Positions 8,338 through 16,727 of a stretch of 36,492 nucleotides of DNA are shown here, piece after piece. The stretch spans positions 1 through 36,492 of the forward strand of contig JANYEE010000176.1 of assembly GCA_025363275.1 (NCBI GenBank), written 5' to 3'. A model generated the notes under the pieces. The model worked only from the letters and a program-made list of their open reading frames with translations, made no database searches and was not told where the DNA came from. A program made the translations under genes and the position numbers. The first letter of the stretch is position 1, and each line of letters begins with the position of its first letter. Origin of the DNA: Burkholderiales bacterium (GTDB taxonomy: Bacteria > Pseudomonadota > Gammaproteobacteria > Burkholderiales > Burkholderiaceae_C).

Positions 8338-9327
8338 ATGGCGGTCTACACAGAGGTCTCGTTCGACGAGGCCAACACTTTCCTTCAATCCCTCGAACTA
8401 GGCAACCTGCAGCATCTGCAGGGCTGCTCGGGCGGTATTGAGAACACCAACTACTTTGTCACCACCGATGCATCGGCCCTGGTGCTCACTTTGTTTGAGC
8501 GGCTGACCGCTGAACAACTGCCTTTTTACCTGCGGCTAATGAAGCACCTGGCCTTTCACGGCATTCCGGTGCCAGACCCAGCGTCTAACGCTGATGGTGA
8601 TGTGGTGCACAGCCTAAACGGTAAACCCGCGGCAGTGGTGAACCGGCTGATGGGCAAAAGCGAACTGGCCCCCACCGCCGTACATTGCGAGCGCGTAGGT
8701 GCCATGCTGGCGCGCATGCACCTAGCCGGGCGCAACTTTGACCTGCGCCAACCCAACTTGCGTGGCCTGGCTTGGTGGAACGAAACCGCGCCCGTCGTCC
8801 TGCCGTATTTGACGCCGGCCCAAGCCACCCTGCTGCGATCCGAGCTGGCTTACCAAAACCATGTGGCAGCCAAGGCCGCTTTTGGCGCGCTGCCACGCGG
8901 CCCGATCCACGGTGATTTGTTCCGCGACAACGTGATGTTTGACAGTACCGATGGCGCTGGACCCAAGTTAACAGGCTTCTTCGACTTCTATTTCGCGGGT
9001 GTTGACGCCTGGCTGTTTGACATTGCTGTGTGCTTGAACGACTGGTGCATCGATTTGCCTACCGGCGCCATGGATGTAGAGCGTAGCCGCGCATTTATGG
9101 ACGCTTATGCCGACGTGCGCGCCCTGCAATCCCACGAGCGTGAGCTGCTGCCCGCGCTGGTGCGGGCCGGAGCGCTGCGCTTTTGGATATCTCGCCTGTG
9201 GGATTTGCACTTGCCGCGCGAGGCCTCCATGCTGCAAGCCCACGACCCCACCCACTTTGAGCGCGTTTTGCGCCAGCGCGTGGCCCATCCGCTGACCCTG
9301 GACTGCCTGCAAGGCCAAGCCGCATGA
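8338..9327 (+). CDS. thrB: Homoserine kinase, type II (ThrB, APH-like fold)
   Basis: 329-residue kinase that phosphorylates homoserine in threonine synthesis. It belongs to the aminoglycoside-phosphotransferase-like type II group, not the GHMP kinases of enterics: the nucleotide loop region reads GCSGGIENTNYF at about 30-40, the catalytic loop is IHGDLFRDNVMF at about 190-201, and the metal-binding segment is GFFDFYFAGVDAWLFDIAVC at about 212-231. The ATG at 8338 gives the usual family start MAVYTEVSF; the frame is open further upstream but that part runs through the repeats. It overlaps the next gene by ATGA (9324-9327), suggesting translational coupling. A TACAAT word a few bases before the start is too close to be a promoter for a leadered message. 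Confidence 0.93.
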   Translation: MAVYTEVSFDEANTFLQSLELGNLQHLQGCSGGIENTNYFVTTDASALVLTLFERLTAEQLPFYLRLMKHLAFHGIPVPDPASNADGDVVHSLNGKPAAVVNRLMGKSELAPTAVHCERVGAMLARMHLAGRNFDLRQPNLRGLAWWNETAPVVLPYLTPAQATLLRSELAYQNHVAAKAAFGALPRGPIHGDLFRDNVMFDSTDGAGPKLTGFFDFYFAGVDAWLFDIAVCLNDWCIDLPTGAMDVERSRAFMDAYADVRALQSHERELLPALVRAGALRFWISRLWDLHLPREASMLQAHDPTHFERVLRQRVAHPLTLDCLQGQAA

Positions 9328-10103
9328 AGCTCAATTCAGTTCCTTCCCGCCAAGGTGCGCAGTGGGTACGCATGGGCGTACGGACATTCTTTCGTCAGCC
9401 CTTGGCGCTGTCGGGTTTGTTCTTCATGTTTCTGGCGCTGGCCTCCATCCTGAGCCTGATTCCCATCATTGGGAACCTTATTGCTCTGGTGTTGCTTCCG
9501 GGCATCACTGCCGGATTTATGGCCGCATCGCGTGAGGCGCGTGATGGACGCTTCCCCATGCCCTGGATGCTGATCACTGCGTTTCGGCAAAACAAGGCAT
9601 CACTGCAGGCCATATTGACCCTGGGCGTGATGTACGCCGTGGCCATTGTGCTGGCGATGGGTGCATCGGCGCTGGTGGATGGCGGACAGTTTGCCCGCAT
9701 CTACTTGCTGGGCGGCAATCTCACGGTAGATTTGGTGAAAGACGACAGTTTTTTGTTGGCAGCGCTAGTGGCTACGGCCTTGTACACCCCGATTTCCCTG
9801 CTGTTTTGGCATGCCCCCGCGCTGGTGCACTGGCACGGTGTAGCCCCAGTTAAAAGCGTGTTCTTTAGTTTCATGGCCTGCCGCCAAAATTTAGGGGCAT
9901 TCTTCATTTACGGTATGGCCTGGATCGGGCTGTCCATGGCCACCGGCATGGTGGTGGCCATGGTCGGTAGTGTGTTGGGCGATGCAGACACGGTCGGTGC
10001 CATCATGGTGCCCACGATGATGCTCATTGCCGCCATGTTTTTCACGTCGCAGTATTTCACTTTCGTTGACAGTTTCGATATCCCAACCGGAGAAACACCA
10101 TGA
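9324..10103 (+). CDS. BPSS1780 family integral membrane protein
   Basis: 259-residue polytopic inner-membrane protein. At least five hydrophobic segments can be seen: around residues 31-66 (two, split by PIIGN), 92-110, 137-155, 188-208 and 222-240. A conserved-looking loop contains EARDGRFPMPW. The composition and layout match the BPSS1780 family of beta-proteobacterial membrane proteins, which has no established function. Start and stop codons overlap thrB upstream (ATGA) and the FecR-domain gene downstream (ATGA), so the three are probably co-translated. Linkage to thrB is common in related genomes as I recall, but it does not by itself show a role in threonine metabolism. Confidence 0.82.
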   Translation: MKLNSVPSRQGAQWVRMGVRTFFRQPLALSGLFFMFLALASILSLIPIIGNLIALVLLPGITAGFMAASREARDGRFPMPWMLITAFRQNKASLQAILTLGVMYAVAIVLAMGASALVDGGQFARIYLLGGNLTVDLVKDDSFLLAALVATALYTPISLLFWHAPALVHWHGVAPVKSVFFSFMACRQNLGAFFIYGMAWIGLSMATGMVVAMVGSVLGDADTVGAIMVPTMMLIAAMFFTSQYFTFVDSFDIPTGETP

Positions 10104-10816
10104 CCCAGCACCATTTGCAAGGCCGCACCGACAAGGAAGTGACCTGGTTTCAGCGCCGCGATTTTTTGCAAGCTGCAGCGGCCTGGACCGCATGGGGCGG
10201 CGCAGCCACCGTGCAAGCCCAGTCGCGCAGCAATGTAGTGCAACTGGTGGGAGACGCCACAGTCAATGGCGGGCGCCTGCTACCCCAACAAACCATCCAG
10301 ACGGGCGATCAAATCGCCACGGGCCCCAACTCGACGCTGATCTTCACCATAGGCAGCTCTGCATTTCATGTACGGCAAAACTCATTTTTAGCCGTGGAAC
10401 GTGGAGCGACGCTCACTGCCGTCAGTCTGCTGCGACTGCTCAACGGGGCCGTGGTCAGCGTTTGGGGGCGGGGCAATAGCCGCCAGATCATCACGCCCAC
10501 ACTGACTGCTGGCATTCGCGGTACGGGTGTGTACACCGAAATTTTTGCTGACCAAGGAGGCCGCAGCTACTTTTGCAACTGCTACGGCACGGTAGATATA
10601 AGCGCTGGCGCCAATCGCACCACCAGCCAGGCCCAGTACCACCAGTCGTATTGGGGCGAGGTCAGCCCCAAGGACGGCAGCAGTTTGACGCCGGCCAAAG
10701 CTATTAACCACACCGATGAAGAACTGGAATACCTGGCCCGCCTGGTTGAACAACGTACTGCTTGGCAAATATCGGGCAAAAAAGGTAACAAAGACGGCAG
10801 CGGTAACACCTACTAA
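10100..10816 (+). CDS. FecR-domain protein with twin-arginine leader
   Basis: 238-residue protein. Residues 19-41 (RRDFLQAAAAWTAWGGAATV then QAQ) form a twin-arginine-type signal with cleavage likely after AQA, so the mature part is predicted in the periplasm. The mature N-terminal half has the FecR-type beta pattern: VVQLVGDATVNG, IQTGDQIATGPNSTLIFTIG, VRQNSFLAVE and TPTLTAGIRGTGVYTEI. Unlike enteric FecR it has no cytoplasmic anti-sigma segment and no transmembrane anchor, and no ECF sigma gene lies nearby. A C-x-C motif (Cys159, Cys161 in YFCNCYGTV) follows the GIRGTG loop and could bind metal or form a disulfide. It overlaps the preceding gene by ATGA, and a TonB-dependent receptor follows. 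The function is not known. Confidence 0.78.
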   Translation: MTQHHLQGRTDKEVTWFQRRDFLQAAAAWTAWGGAATVQAQSRSNVVQLVGDATVNGGRLLPQQTIQTGDQIATGPNSTLIFTIGSSAFHVRQNSFLAVERGATLTAVSLLRLLNGAVVSVWGRGNSRQIITPTLTAGIRGTGVYTEIFADQGGRSYFCNCYGTVDISAGANRTTSQAQYHQSYWGEVSPKDGSSLTPAKAINHTDEELEYLARLVEQRTAWQISGKKGNKDGSGNTY

Positions 10817-10886
10817 GCCGCCGGATAAGCGTCACACCGCTGTCACCCAGGGTTCTTAAGCTGGTGGGCCTTACAAGTAGCTCACG

Positions 10887-11093
10887 ATGAAAAAAAACCG
10901 CCCCTGGTTTACCCCTGTTGCCTCCCCTGGCGCACTGCGTCCGGTGCAATTGATTTTGGCCACCACGGCGGCCCTGTGGATGGGATCCGTGTCAGCGCCG
11001 CTGCCCAACGCGACTACCCGCCAGAGCACACTGTTAGCTGGCGACGCGCATGCCCCGCGCAACACTGTCACGCTGAGTCCGCGCAAAGCCTAA
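10887..11093 (+). CDS. Possible small exported protein, 68 aa
   Basis: Short frame between the FecR-domain gene and the TonB receptor. It starts MKKNRPWFTPVASP and has one hydrophobic stretch (PVQLILATTAALWMGSVSAP) ending in a plausible signal peptidase site after VSA, leaving about 30 polar residues. The upstream sequence AGTAGCTCACG is a poor ribosome binding site, and I recognise no family. It may be a genuine small secreted protein or a chance frame in the leader of the receptor gene. The rest of the 10817-11157 interval shows no terminator or other feature. Confidence 0.3.
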   Translation: MKKNRPWFTPVASPGALRPVQLILATTAALWMGSVSAPLPNATTRQSTLLAGDAHAPRNTVTLSPRKA

Positions 11094-11157
11094 GACTTTC
11101 AGGGTCACTGCGCTGCGGGTGACAATAGTGGGCTGGAAAATCGCATGGGAGAAAGTT

Positions 11158-13362
11158 TTGAAGCATCAGCGCAGTGTTATCTGGAACACATTACTTGCAG
11201 CGGGCCTTACCGCAACAGCCACCGGAGCCGCCTGGGCCCAAGACGCGGGCGGCATGGGTGGCGATGCTCCCCAAAAAGCACCGGGCAGTAAGCTCGAACG
11301 CGTAGAGATCATGGGCAAGCAGGGCGACAATGACCTGCGCCGCCGCGCCCAGATTGCCAAGCAGGTGTATGGCCGCGAGGAGCTGGATAAATATGGCGAC
11401 AACAATGTGGCCGATGTATTAAAACGCCTGCCCGGCGTGACCATGCAAGGTAATTCGCCGCGCATGCGTGGCCTGGGCTCCGGCTACACGCTGGTGCTGC
11501 TCAACGGCGACCCGGCGCCCCCTGGCTTTGCGCTGGACCAGTTGGACCCCGCGCAAGTCGAACGCATTGAAGTGACCAAGGGCCCAACCGCCAACCAGAG
11601 CGCTCAGGCTGTGGCTGGTGCCATCAATATCATTTTGAAAGAGGCGCCCAAAAGCTCGCAACGCGATTTACGCATCGGCATGGGCTACAGCGTCGATCGG
11701 CCCACGGTGTCGGGTAGTTTTACGGTTGGCGAGAAATGGGGTGGGCTTTCTTTGTCTTTGCCGATTTCCGTCTTTGAATGGCGCAATCAAAATGAGGCGA
11801 CAGTGCTGCGCAATGCGCCCGGTCTGGACGGCCAGCCCGCGCGCTCGGACCAGCGCGAAACCCAGTTCAACTTTGGCCACGGCTTTAATCTGGGGCCGCG
11901 TCTGAACTGGAAAATCAGTGACGATGAAACCCTGACGTGGCAGTCCTTTTTGCAAAAAGGCCAATGGAATAACCGCTCCAGCTATGTGCGGCAAACTCTG
12001 CAAGGGCAGCCCAGCTTTGACGACGACGGCGCCTACAAAGGCGGCTGGCAAAACGCGCGCAGCAACGCACAGTGGGTCAACCATTTCACCAGCGTAGACC
12101 GTATTGAACTCAAAGCAGGTTTCTCCTCGTCCATGGGCGCGTTTGACGGACAGACTTATCGGCAAGACACCGTACAACGCAGCATCTTGGCCGATAACGC
12201 CGACCTGAGCGTGACGCAGGCTGGCAATTACAGCCACCTGATCAACGACGCGCACAGCCTGACCTTGGGCTGGGATCTGGAATGGCGCCAGCGCGACGAA
12301 AAACGCACCGTGACCGAGAAGGGCGTGCCGCAAACTACAGAGTTTGAGGGCCAACCCTTTGGCGCGCGCATTGAGCGTACCGCCCTGTACCTGCAAGACG
12401 AGTGGGAGATCAGCAAGCAGTGGTCCACCTACCTGGGCGTGCGCGGCGAGCGCATTGCCACGCGCAGCCAGGGCAATGCGGCCAGCTTAAGCAATACCAG
12501 CACCGTGGTCACGCCGATGTGGCACCTGAACTACAAGCTGGACCCTGCGGGCAAGGACATCATCCGCGGCAGTATTACGCGCAGCTACAAGGCACCCGAG
12601 CTGGGCTCGCTGTTGGCGCGCCCGTCTCTAAGCAGCCTGTTCCCCGACACCACCAAGCCCAACACCGAGCTGTCACCCGACCGCATCGGCAACCCCGAGC
12701 TACTGCCCGAGCTGGCCACCGGCCTGGACCTGGCCTACGAGAAGTATCTAAGCGGCGGTGGCATGGTCAGCATCGGCGTGTTTTACCGCCAAGTGAACGA
12801 TCTGATGCGCAGCATCACATCTCTGCAAACCGTGAGCTACGCTACTGCGCCGCGCTGGGTGTCGCAGCCAGTGAACTTCTCCAAAGCGCAAACCGCCGGC
12901 TTGGAGCTGGAAGTCAAAGGCCGCGTGGGCGAATTAGCCCCTAGTTTGTTTGACCCCAAGCTGCCTTTGAGCGTGCGCGGATCATTGAACTACTACCAAT
13001 CACGCGTAGACGCCCTGCCCGGCCCCAACAACCGCCTGGACGGCCAGCAACCCTGGTCCGGCAACGTTGGGGTGGACTACCGCTTTAGCAGCGTGCCCAT
13101 GACCATGGGCGGCAGCCTGGCATTTACGCCTGGCTACAGCACCCAGCAATCCTTGAGCCAAAGCCTGGACCAGGGCCGCAGCCGTAGTGTGGATATGTTT
13201 GCCCAGTGGGTGTTCAGCCGCAAGGTGTCGATGCGCGTATCGGCCAATAACCTGTTCCCGGCGGAGAACGAATCGCTGGCGCTGGCGGGTGGCAATTCCA
13301 GCATTTACACCAGTCGTATGGGGCGTACGAGCTTCAATGCGGGGGTGGAGATCAAGCTTTAG
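11158..13362 (+). CDS. TonB-dependent outer-membrane receptor
   Basis: 734-residue outer-membrane receptor. With the TTG start at 11158 (GGAGA five bases upstream) it opens with a textbook signal peptide (KHQRSVIWNTLLAAG through GAAWA). An upstream in-frame GTG at 11119 lacks a ribosome binding site. The plug domain spans roughly residues 55-175: VERVEIMGKQ-like TonB-box region, DVLKRLPGVTMQG, RMRGLGSGYTLVLLNG and VERIEVTKGPTA with AGAINIILKE. The rest is a 22-strand-type barrel of alternating aromatic strands ending SFNAGVEIKL, finishing in Leu rather than the usual Phe. Such receptors import siderophores, haem, cobalamin or sugars; the ligand cannot be told. The FecR-domain gene upstream suggests the two may be linked, but they are separated by about 340 nt. 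Confidence 0.92.
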   Translation: MKHQRSVIWNTLLAAGLTATATGAAWAQDAGGMGGDAPQKAPGSKLERVEIMGKQGDNDLRRRAQIAKQVYGREELDKYGDNNVADVLKRLPGVTMQGNSPRMRGLGSGYTLVLLNGDPAPPGFALDQLDPAQVERIEVTKGPTANQSAQAVAGAINIILKEAPKSSQRDLRIGMGYSVDRPTVSGSFTVGEKWGGLSLSLPISVFEWRNQNEATVLRNAPGLDGQPARSDQRETQFNFGHGFNLGPRLNWKISDDETLTWQSFLQKGQWNNRSSYVRQTLQGQPSFDDDGAYKGGWQNARSNAQWVNHFTSVDRIELKAGFSSSMGAFDGQTYRQDTVQRSILADNADLSVTQAGNYSHLINDAHSLTLGWDLEWRQRDEKRTVTEKGVPQTTEFEGQPFGARIERTALYLQDEWEISKQWSTYLGVRGERIATRSQGNAASLSNTSTVVTPMWHLNYKLDPAGKDIIRGSITRSYKAPELGSLLARPSLSSLFPDTTKPNTELSPDRIGNPELLPELATGLDLAYEKYLSGGGMVSIGVFYRQVNDLMRSITSLQTVSYATAPRWVSQPVNFSKAQTAGLELEVKGRVGELAPSLFDPKLPLSVRGSLNYYQSRVDALPGPNNRLDGQQPWSGNVGVDYRFSSVPMTMGGSLAFTPGYSTQQSLSQSLDQGRSRSVDMFAQWVFSRKVSMRVSANNLFPAENESLALAGGNSSIYTSRMGRTSFNAGVEIKL

Positions 13363-13432
13363 GCTTGCTACGGCTTTGTCAGTGGCCCAGGCAGTAAATA
13401 CCTGGCACTACCAGCCTCCTAGCCTTTGCCAA

Positions 13433-13810
13433 TCACCCCGCAAAGATAAACCGCACCGCGCCCAGCCCCAACGCAAACAAATACCCATACGCAAAGCGGT
13501 CGATGCGAATGCGGTCCTGGCCGCGACGCTCCCGCCAGGCGCCCAAAGCCGACATCAACCACCCGGACGCAACGGGCGTGACCAGCGTATTGGTGATGCG
13601 CCAGGGCGCAGGTACAAAGTTGTGCTGAAACACCAACAAACTCAACCCCCCGGCCATCGCTCCAAACAAGGTATAGCCCAGTGCGGCCAGGTAGGGATTG
13701 GCCGGTTTGCGCAAAGGCTTGGCCCAGGCATGCAGTCCGGCTTCGGTAAGCGCTTGCAGTAGCACCTGAAAAAAGAATTCGCCAAAAATCTCGAAGAAAA
13801 TTTCAAGCAC
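13433..13810 (-). CDS. Small membrane protein of unknown function
   Basis: 125-residue protein with an amphipathic Phe-rich N terminus (LEIFFEIFGEFFFQVLLQAL), two likely membrane segments at about 43-62 (ALGYTLFGAMAGGLSLLVFQ) and 71-88, and a third near the C terminus (YLFALGLGAVRFIF). A basic loop (WRERRGQDRIRIDRF) precedes the last segment. I do not recognise a named family, though it looks conserved in style rather than random. It follows the ABM-fold gene by 10 nt on the same strand, so the two are probably co-transcribed, and it converges with the TonB receptor gene. Confidence 0.7.
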   Translation of the reverse strand: MLEIFFEIFGEFFFQVLLQALTEAGLHAWAKPLRKPANPYLAALGYTLFGAMAGGLSLLVFQHNFVPAPWRITNTLVTPVASGWLMSALGAWRERRGQDRIRIDRFAYGYLFALGLGAVRFIFAG

Positions 13811-13820
13811 GGATGGACTC

Positions 13821-14138
13821 CTACAGGCTGTACTCGCGCTCTACCCTGGCGATGCGGGTGGTGAAGGCGCTATACCACCGCTGGTGGCCCAGGGCTTGGG
13901 CTTGCAGATGTTCGGCATGGGATTTCCAGGCGCGGATGGACGCCAAATCGGCCCAATACGACACGGTGATACCAACATCCTCGCGCGCGGACTCCATGCC
14001 CAGATACCCCGGCTGAGCCTGCGCCAGCGCCACCATGCGTTCTGACATCGCCGCATAACCCGCATCGCCCGGCGTGCGCAGGCTGGTGAAGATCACGGCG
14101 TAGTACGGGGGCGCGGGGGTTTTGGCAATCGGATTCAA
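13821..14138 (-). CDS. Antibiotic biosynthesis monooxygenase (ABM) fold protein
   Basis: 105-residue single-domain protein of the dimeric alpha-beta barrel ABM superfamily. The pattern YYAVIFTSLR, YAAMSERMVALAQAQPGYLG, and YWADLASIRAWKSHAEHLQA followed by WYSAFTTRIARV is typical: two strands, a long helix, the PGYLG turn and the W-K-x-H segment. Members include small monooxygenases, haem-degrading enzymes and many proteins without known activity. No cofactor-binding residue decides between them here. It lies between uvrD (30 nt upstream) and the small membrane protein, all on the minus strand. Confidence 0.85.
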   Translation of the reverse strand: MNPIAKTPAPPYYAVIFTSLRTPGDAGYAAMSERMVALAQAQPGYLGMESAREDVGITVSYWADLASIRAWKSHAEHLQAQALGHQRWYSAFTTRIARVEREYSL

Positions 14139-14168
14139 GTGGGGCTCACGATGTTGAGATCAGAATTT

Positions 14169-16601
14169 CTATCCGGGCACAGGAGTCAGTTTGGCCACCG
14201 ACAGCGCTAGCCACTTGGTGCCGTGGCGCGGGAAATTGATTTGCGCACGCGCATCATCACCCGCACCTTCGAGCGTTAGCACAATGCCTTCACCAAACTT
14301 GGCGTGGAACACTTTCTGTTTGAGCGTCAAACCATGCCCCAAATCCTCTTTTCGGGCGATTTTTGAGTCTAATGCGCCTGGGGCCCAGGCAGAACCTGCC
14401 TGTGTAGCTCCTGATTTCATAGCGTAGTCATTATTCCAACTCCGTCCCATGGTGCTCGCTGGCATGGCGGGGCGCGGTGGCGTAAGCCACTTGAGCGCCT
14501 CCTCGGGCAGCTCATCAAAAAAGCGGCTCTTCATGTTGTAGCGCGTTTGGCCGTGCAACATGCGGGTCTGCGAATGGCTCAGGTACAGGCGTTTGCGCGC
14601 TCGGGTAATAGCCACATACATCAGGCGGCGCTCTTCCTCCAGGCCTTCGCGGTCGCTCATGGAGTTTTCGTGCGGGAACAGGCCCTCCTCCATGCCGGTG
14701 ATGAACACACAGTCAAACTCCAGTCCTTTGGCAGAGTGCACGGTCATCAATTGAACCGCATCCTGCCCGGCCTGGGCCATGTTGTCACCGGCCTCCAGAG
14801 CCGCGTGGGTCAAAAAGGCGACCAGCGGGGACAGGGTTTCGCCGGTGTCACCAAACGGCGCATCGGCTGCGTTCTCGGCGGGCGGCTGCGCATCGGCAGA
14901 TTCGCCATCCAGACCTTGGCTAACCGGACTTTGTGTGAGCAGGCGCGAGGTGTTCAGCGCTGGCAGCAGCGCCGCCGCGTCGCGGCCAAAGCCTTCCTGC
15001 ATCACAAAGCTCTCGGCTGCGTTCACCAGCTCTTCCAAGTTTTCGACGCGGTCCTCGCCCTCGCGGTCGGCCCGGTAGTGTTCAATCAAGCCGCTGTGGT
15101 CTAACACCAGCGCAATGATGTCGCGCAGGTTCAGGCCCCCGGTTTGCTCGCGCATCACATCCACCTTGGCCACAAAGCCGCCAATGGCAGCACCCGCGCG
15201 GCCGGTCATGGCACTCACGGCATCGTGTAACGAGCAGCCCTGGCTGCGCGCCAGGTCTTGCAGTTGCTCAATGCTGCGCGCCCCTATGCCGCGCGCCGGG
15301 AAATTCACCACCCGCATGAAGCTGGTGTCGTCGTTGGGGTTCTCGAGCAGACGCAGGTAGGCCAGCGCGTGCTTGATTTCGGCACGCTCAAAGAATCGCA
15401 GGCCGCCGTACACGCGGTACGGCATGCCAGCATTGAAGAGTGCGGTCTCAATCACCCGGCTCTGGGCGTTGGAGCGGTATAGCACCGCAATCTCTTTGCG
15501 CTCCACGTCATCGCGCACCAGTTGCTTCATCTCATCCACCATCCACTGGGCTTCGGCAAAGTCACTCGGGGCTTCGTACACGCGCACGGGTTCGCCAGGG
15601 CCTTGGTCGGTGCGCAGGTTCTTGCCTAGGCGTTTGCTGTTGTTGCTGATGAGCGCGTTGGCACTGTCCAGAATATTGCTGTAAGAGCGGTAGTTCTGCT
15701 CCAGCTTGATCTGGTGCTGCACGTCAAACTCGCGCACAAAATCGGCCATATTGCCCACGCGCGCACCGCGAAATGCGTAAATGCTCTGATCGTCATCGCC
15801 CACGGCCAGCACTGCGCCACCCGGGGTGTCCGCGCTGGCCATACCGTCTCGCGCGCTGCCCTGCCCCGCCAGCATCTTGATCCAGGCGTATTGCAGCTTG
15901 TTGGTGTCCTGAAACTCATCAATCAGAATGTGGCGAAAGCGGCGCTGGTAGTGCTCACGCACCGGGTCGTTGTCGCGCAGCAGTTCATAGGACCGAAGCA
16001 TCAGCTCACCAAAATCCACCACACCTTCGCGCTGGCATTGTTCTTCGTAGAGCTGGTAGATCTCAACTTTCTTGCGCGTGTCGGGGTCGGAAGCCACCAC
16101 GCTTTGCGGGCGCAGGCCCTCTTCCTTACAACCGGCTATGAAATACATCATTTGCTTGGGCGGAAAGCGCTCATCGTCGATGCCGAACTGCTTACACAGG
16201 CGCTTGATGGCGGAGAGCTGATCCTGCGTGTCCAGAATCTGAAAAGCCTGGGGCAAGTTGGCCATCTTGAAGTGCGAACGCAAAAACCGGTTGCACAGGC
16301 CGTGGAATGTGCCAATCCACATACCCCGCACATTCAGTGGCAGCATGGCACTGAGCCGCGTCATCATTTCCTTGGCAGCTTTGTTGGTAAAAGTGACTGC
16401 AAGGATGCCACCGGGGGATGCGTAACCGTTTTGTAACAGCCAGGCGATTCGCGTGGTCAGCACGCGGGTTTTGCCAGAACCCGCGCCGGCCAAGATCAAG
16501 GCGTGTTCTGCGGGCAGCGTCACCGCGGCCAGCTGCTCTGGATTCAAGTGGTGCAAGAGCGCAGATGGGGCAATGCTGGCCGGGGCGGTTTCAAGATTCA
16601 T
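14169..16601 (-). CDS. uvrD: ATP-dependent DNA helicase UvrD (SF1A)
   Basis: 810-residue 3'-5' helicase used in nucleotide-excision and mismatch repair. SF1A motifs in order: Q motif LNPEQLAAV, Walker A LAGAGSGKTR (38-47), Walker B LIDEFQDTN (about 230), motif III VGDDDQSIYAFRGA, motif IV QNYRS, motif V TVHSAKGLEFDCVFITGMEE and motif VI YVAITRARKRLYLSHS. The C-terminal tail FGEGIVLTLEG and WLALSVAKLTPV is the Tudor-like RNA-polymerase-binding domain of UvrD/PcrA, which separates it from Rep. Two insertions stand out: about 55 Ala/Pro/Asp-rich residues in the 2B region (after SPVSQGLDGE) and a dispersed repeat translated in the linker before the tail (about residues 727-750). The start ATG at 16601 is preferred to 16622 by comparison with family length. 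Confidence 0.94.
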   Translation of the reverse strand: MNLETAPASIAPSALLHHLNPEQLAAVTLPAEHALILAGAGSGKTRVLTTRIAWLLQNGYASPGGILAVTFTNKAAKEMMTRLSAMLPLNVRGMWIGTFHGLCNRFLRSHFKMANLPQAFQILDTQDQLSAIKRLCKQFGIDDERFPPKQMMYFIAGCKEEGLRPQSVVASDPDTRKKVEIYQLYEEQCQREGVVDFGELMLRSYELLRDNDPVREHYQRRFRHILIDEFQDTNKLQYAWIKMLAGQGSARDGMASADTPGGAVLAVGDDDQSIYAFRGARVGNMADFVREFDVQHQIKLEQNYRSYSNILDSANALISNNSKRLGKNLRTDQGPGEPVRVYEAPSDFAEAQWMVDEMKQLVRDDVERKEIAVLYRSNAQSRVIETALFNAGMPYRVYGGLRFFERAEIKHALAYLRLLENPNDDTSFMRVVNFPARGIGARSIEQLQDLARSQGCSLHDAVSAMTGRAGAAIGGFVAKVDVMREQTGGLNLRDIIALVLDHSGLIEHYRADREGEDRVENLEELVNAAESFVMQEGFGRDAAALLPALNTSRLLTQSPVSQGLDGESADAQPPAENAADAPFGDTGETLSPLVAFLTHAALEAGDNMAQAGQDAVQLMTVHSAKGLEFDCVFITGMEEGLFPHENSMSDREGLEEERRLMYVAITRARKRLYLSHSQTRMLHGQTRYNMKSRFFDELPEEALKWLTPPRPAMPASTMGRSWNNDYAMKSGATQAGSAWAPGALDSKIARKEDLGHGLTLKQKVFHAKFGEGIVLTLEGAGDDARAQINFPRHGTKWLALSVAKLTPVPG
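14353..14423 (-). repeat. Dispersed ~70-nt repeat, copy B, in frame inside uvrD
   Basis: On the minus strand it begins GCTATGAAATCAGGAGCTAC, continues through CCTGGGCCCCAGG (a palindrome) and ends ATTAGACTCAAAAATCGCCC. It aligns gaplessly to the intergenic copy at 2104-2174. Translated in frame it gives about 24 residues, AMKSGATQAGSAWAPGALDS then KIA, in the variable linker between the helicase core and the C-terminal domain of UvrD. The helicase frame is intact on both sides, so the copy appears to have been tolerated as a peptide insertion. Confidence 0.65.
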
Positions 16602-16727
16602 GGGGTGATTGTAGAAAGCCACGGAAACCGGGTGGTAACCCTTTAGGTATCTTCCCCTATGAAAGGAAGAGGAAACGTCTGCTTACACTATGATGACCAG
16701 TTGGTCACTCAAATAAAGCCCGTTTCC

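Noticed and set aside
13380-13412. Hairpin AGTGGCCCAGG/CCTGGCACT after the TonB receptor gene as a terminator
   Set aside because: There is pairing but no T run on either strand, so termination cannot be supported.
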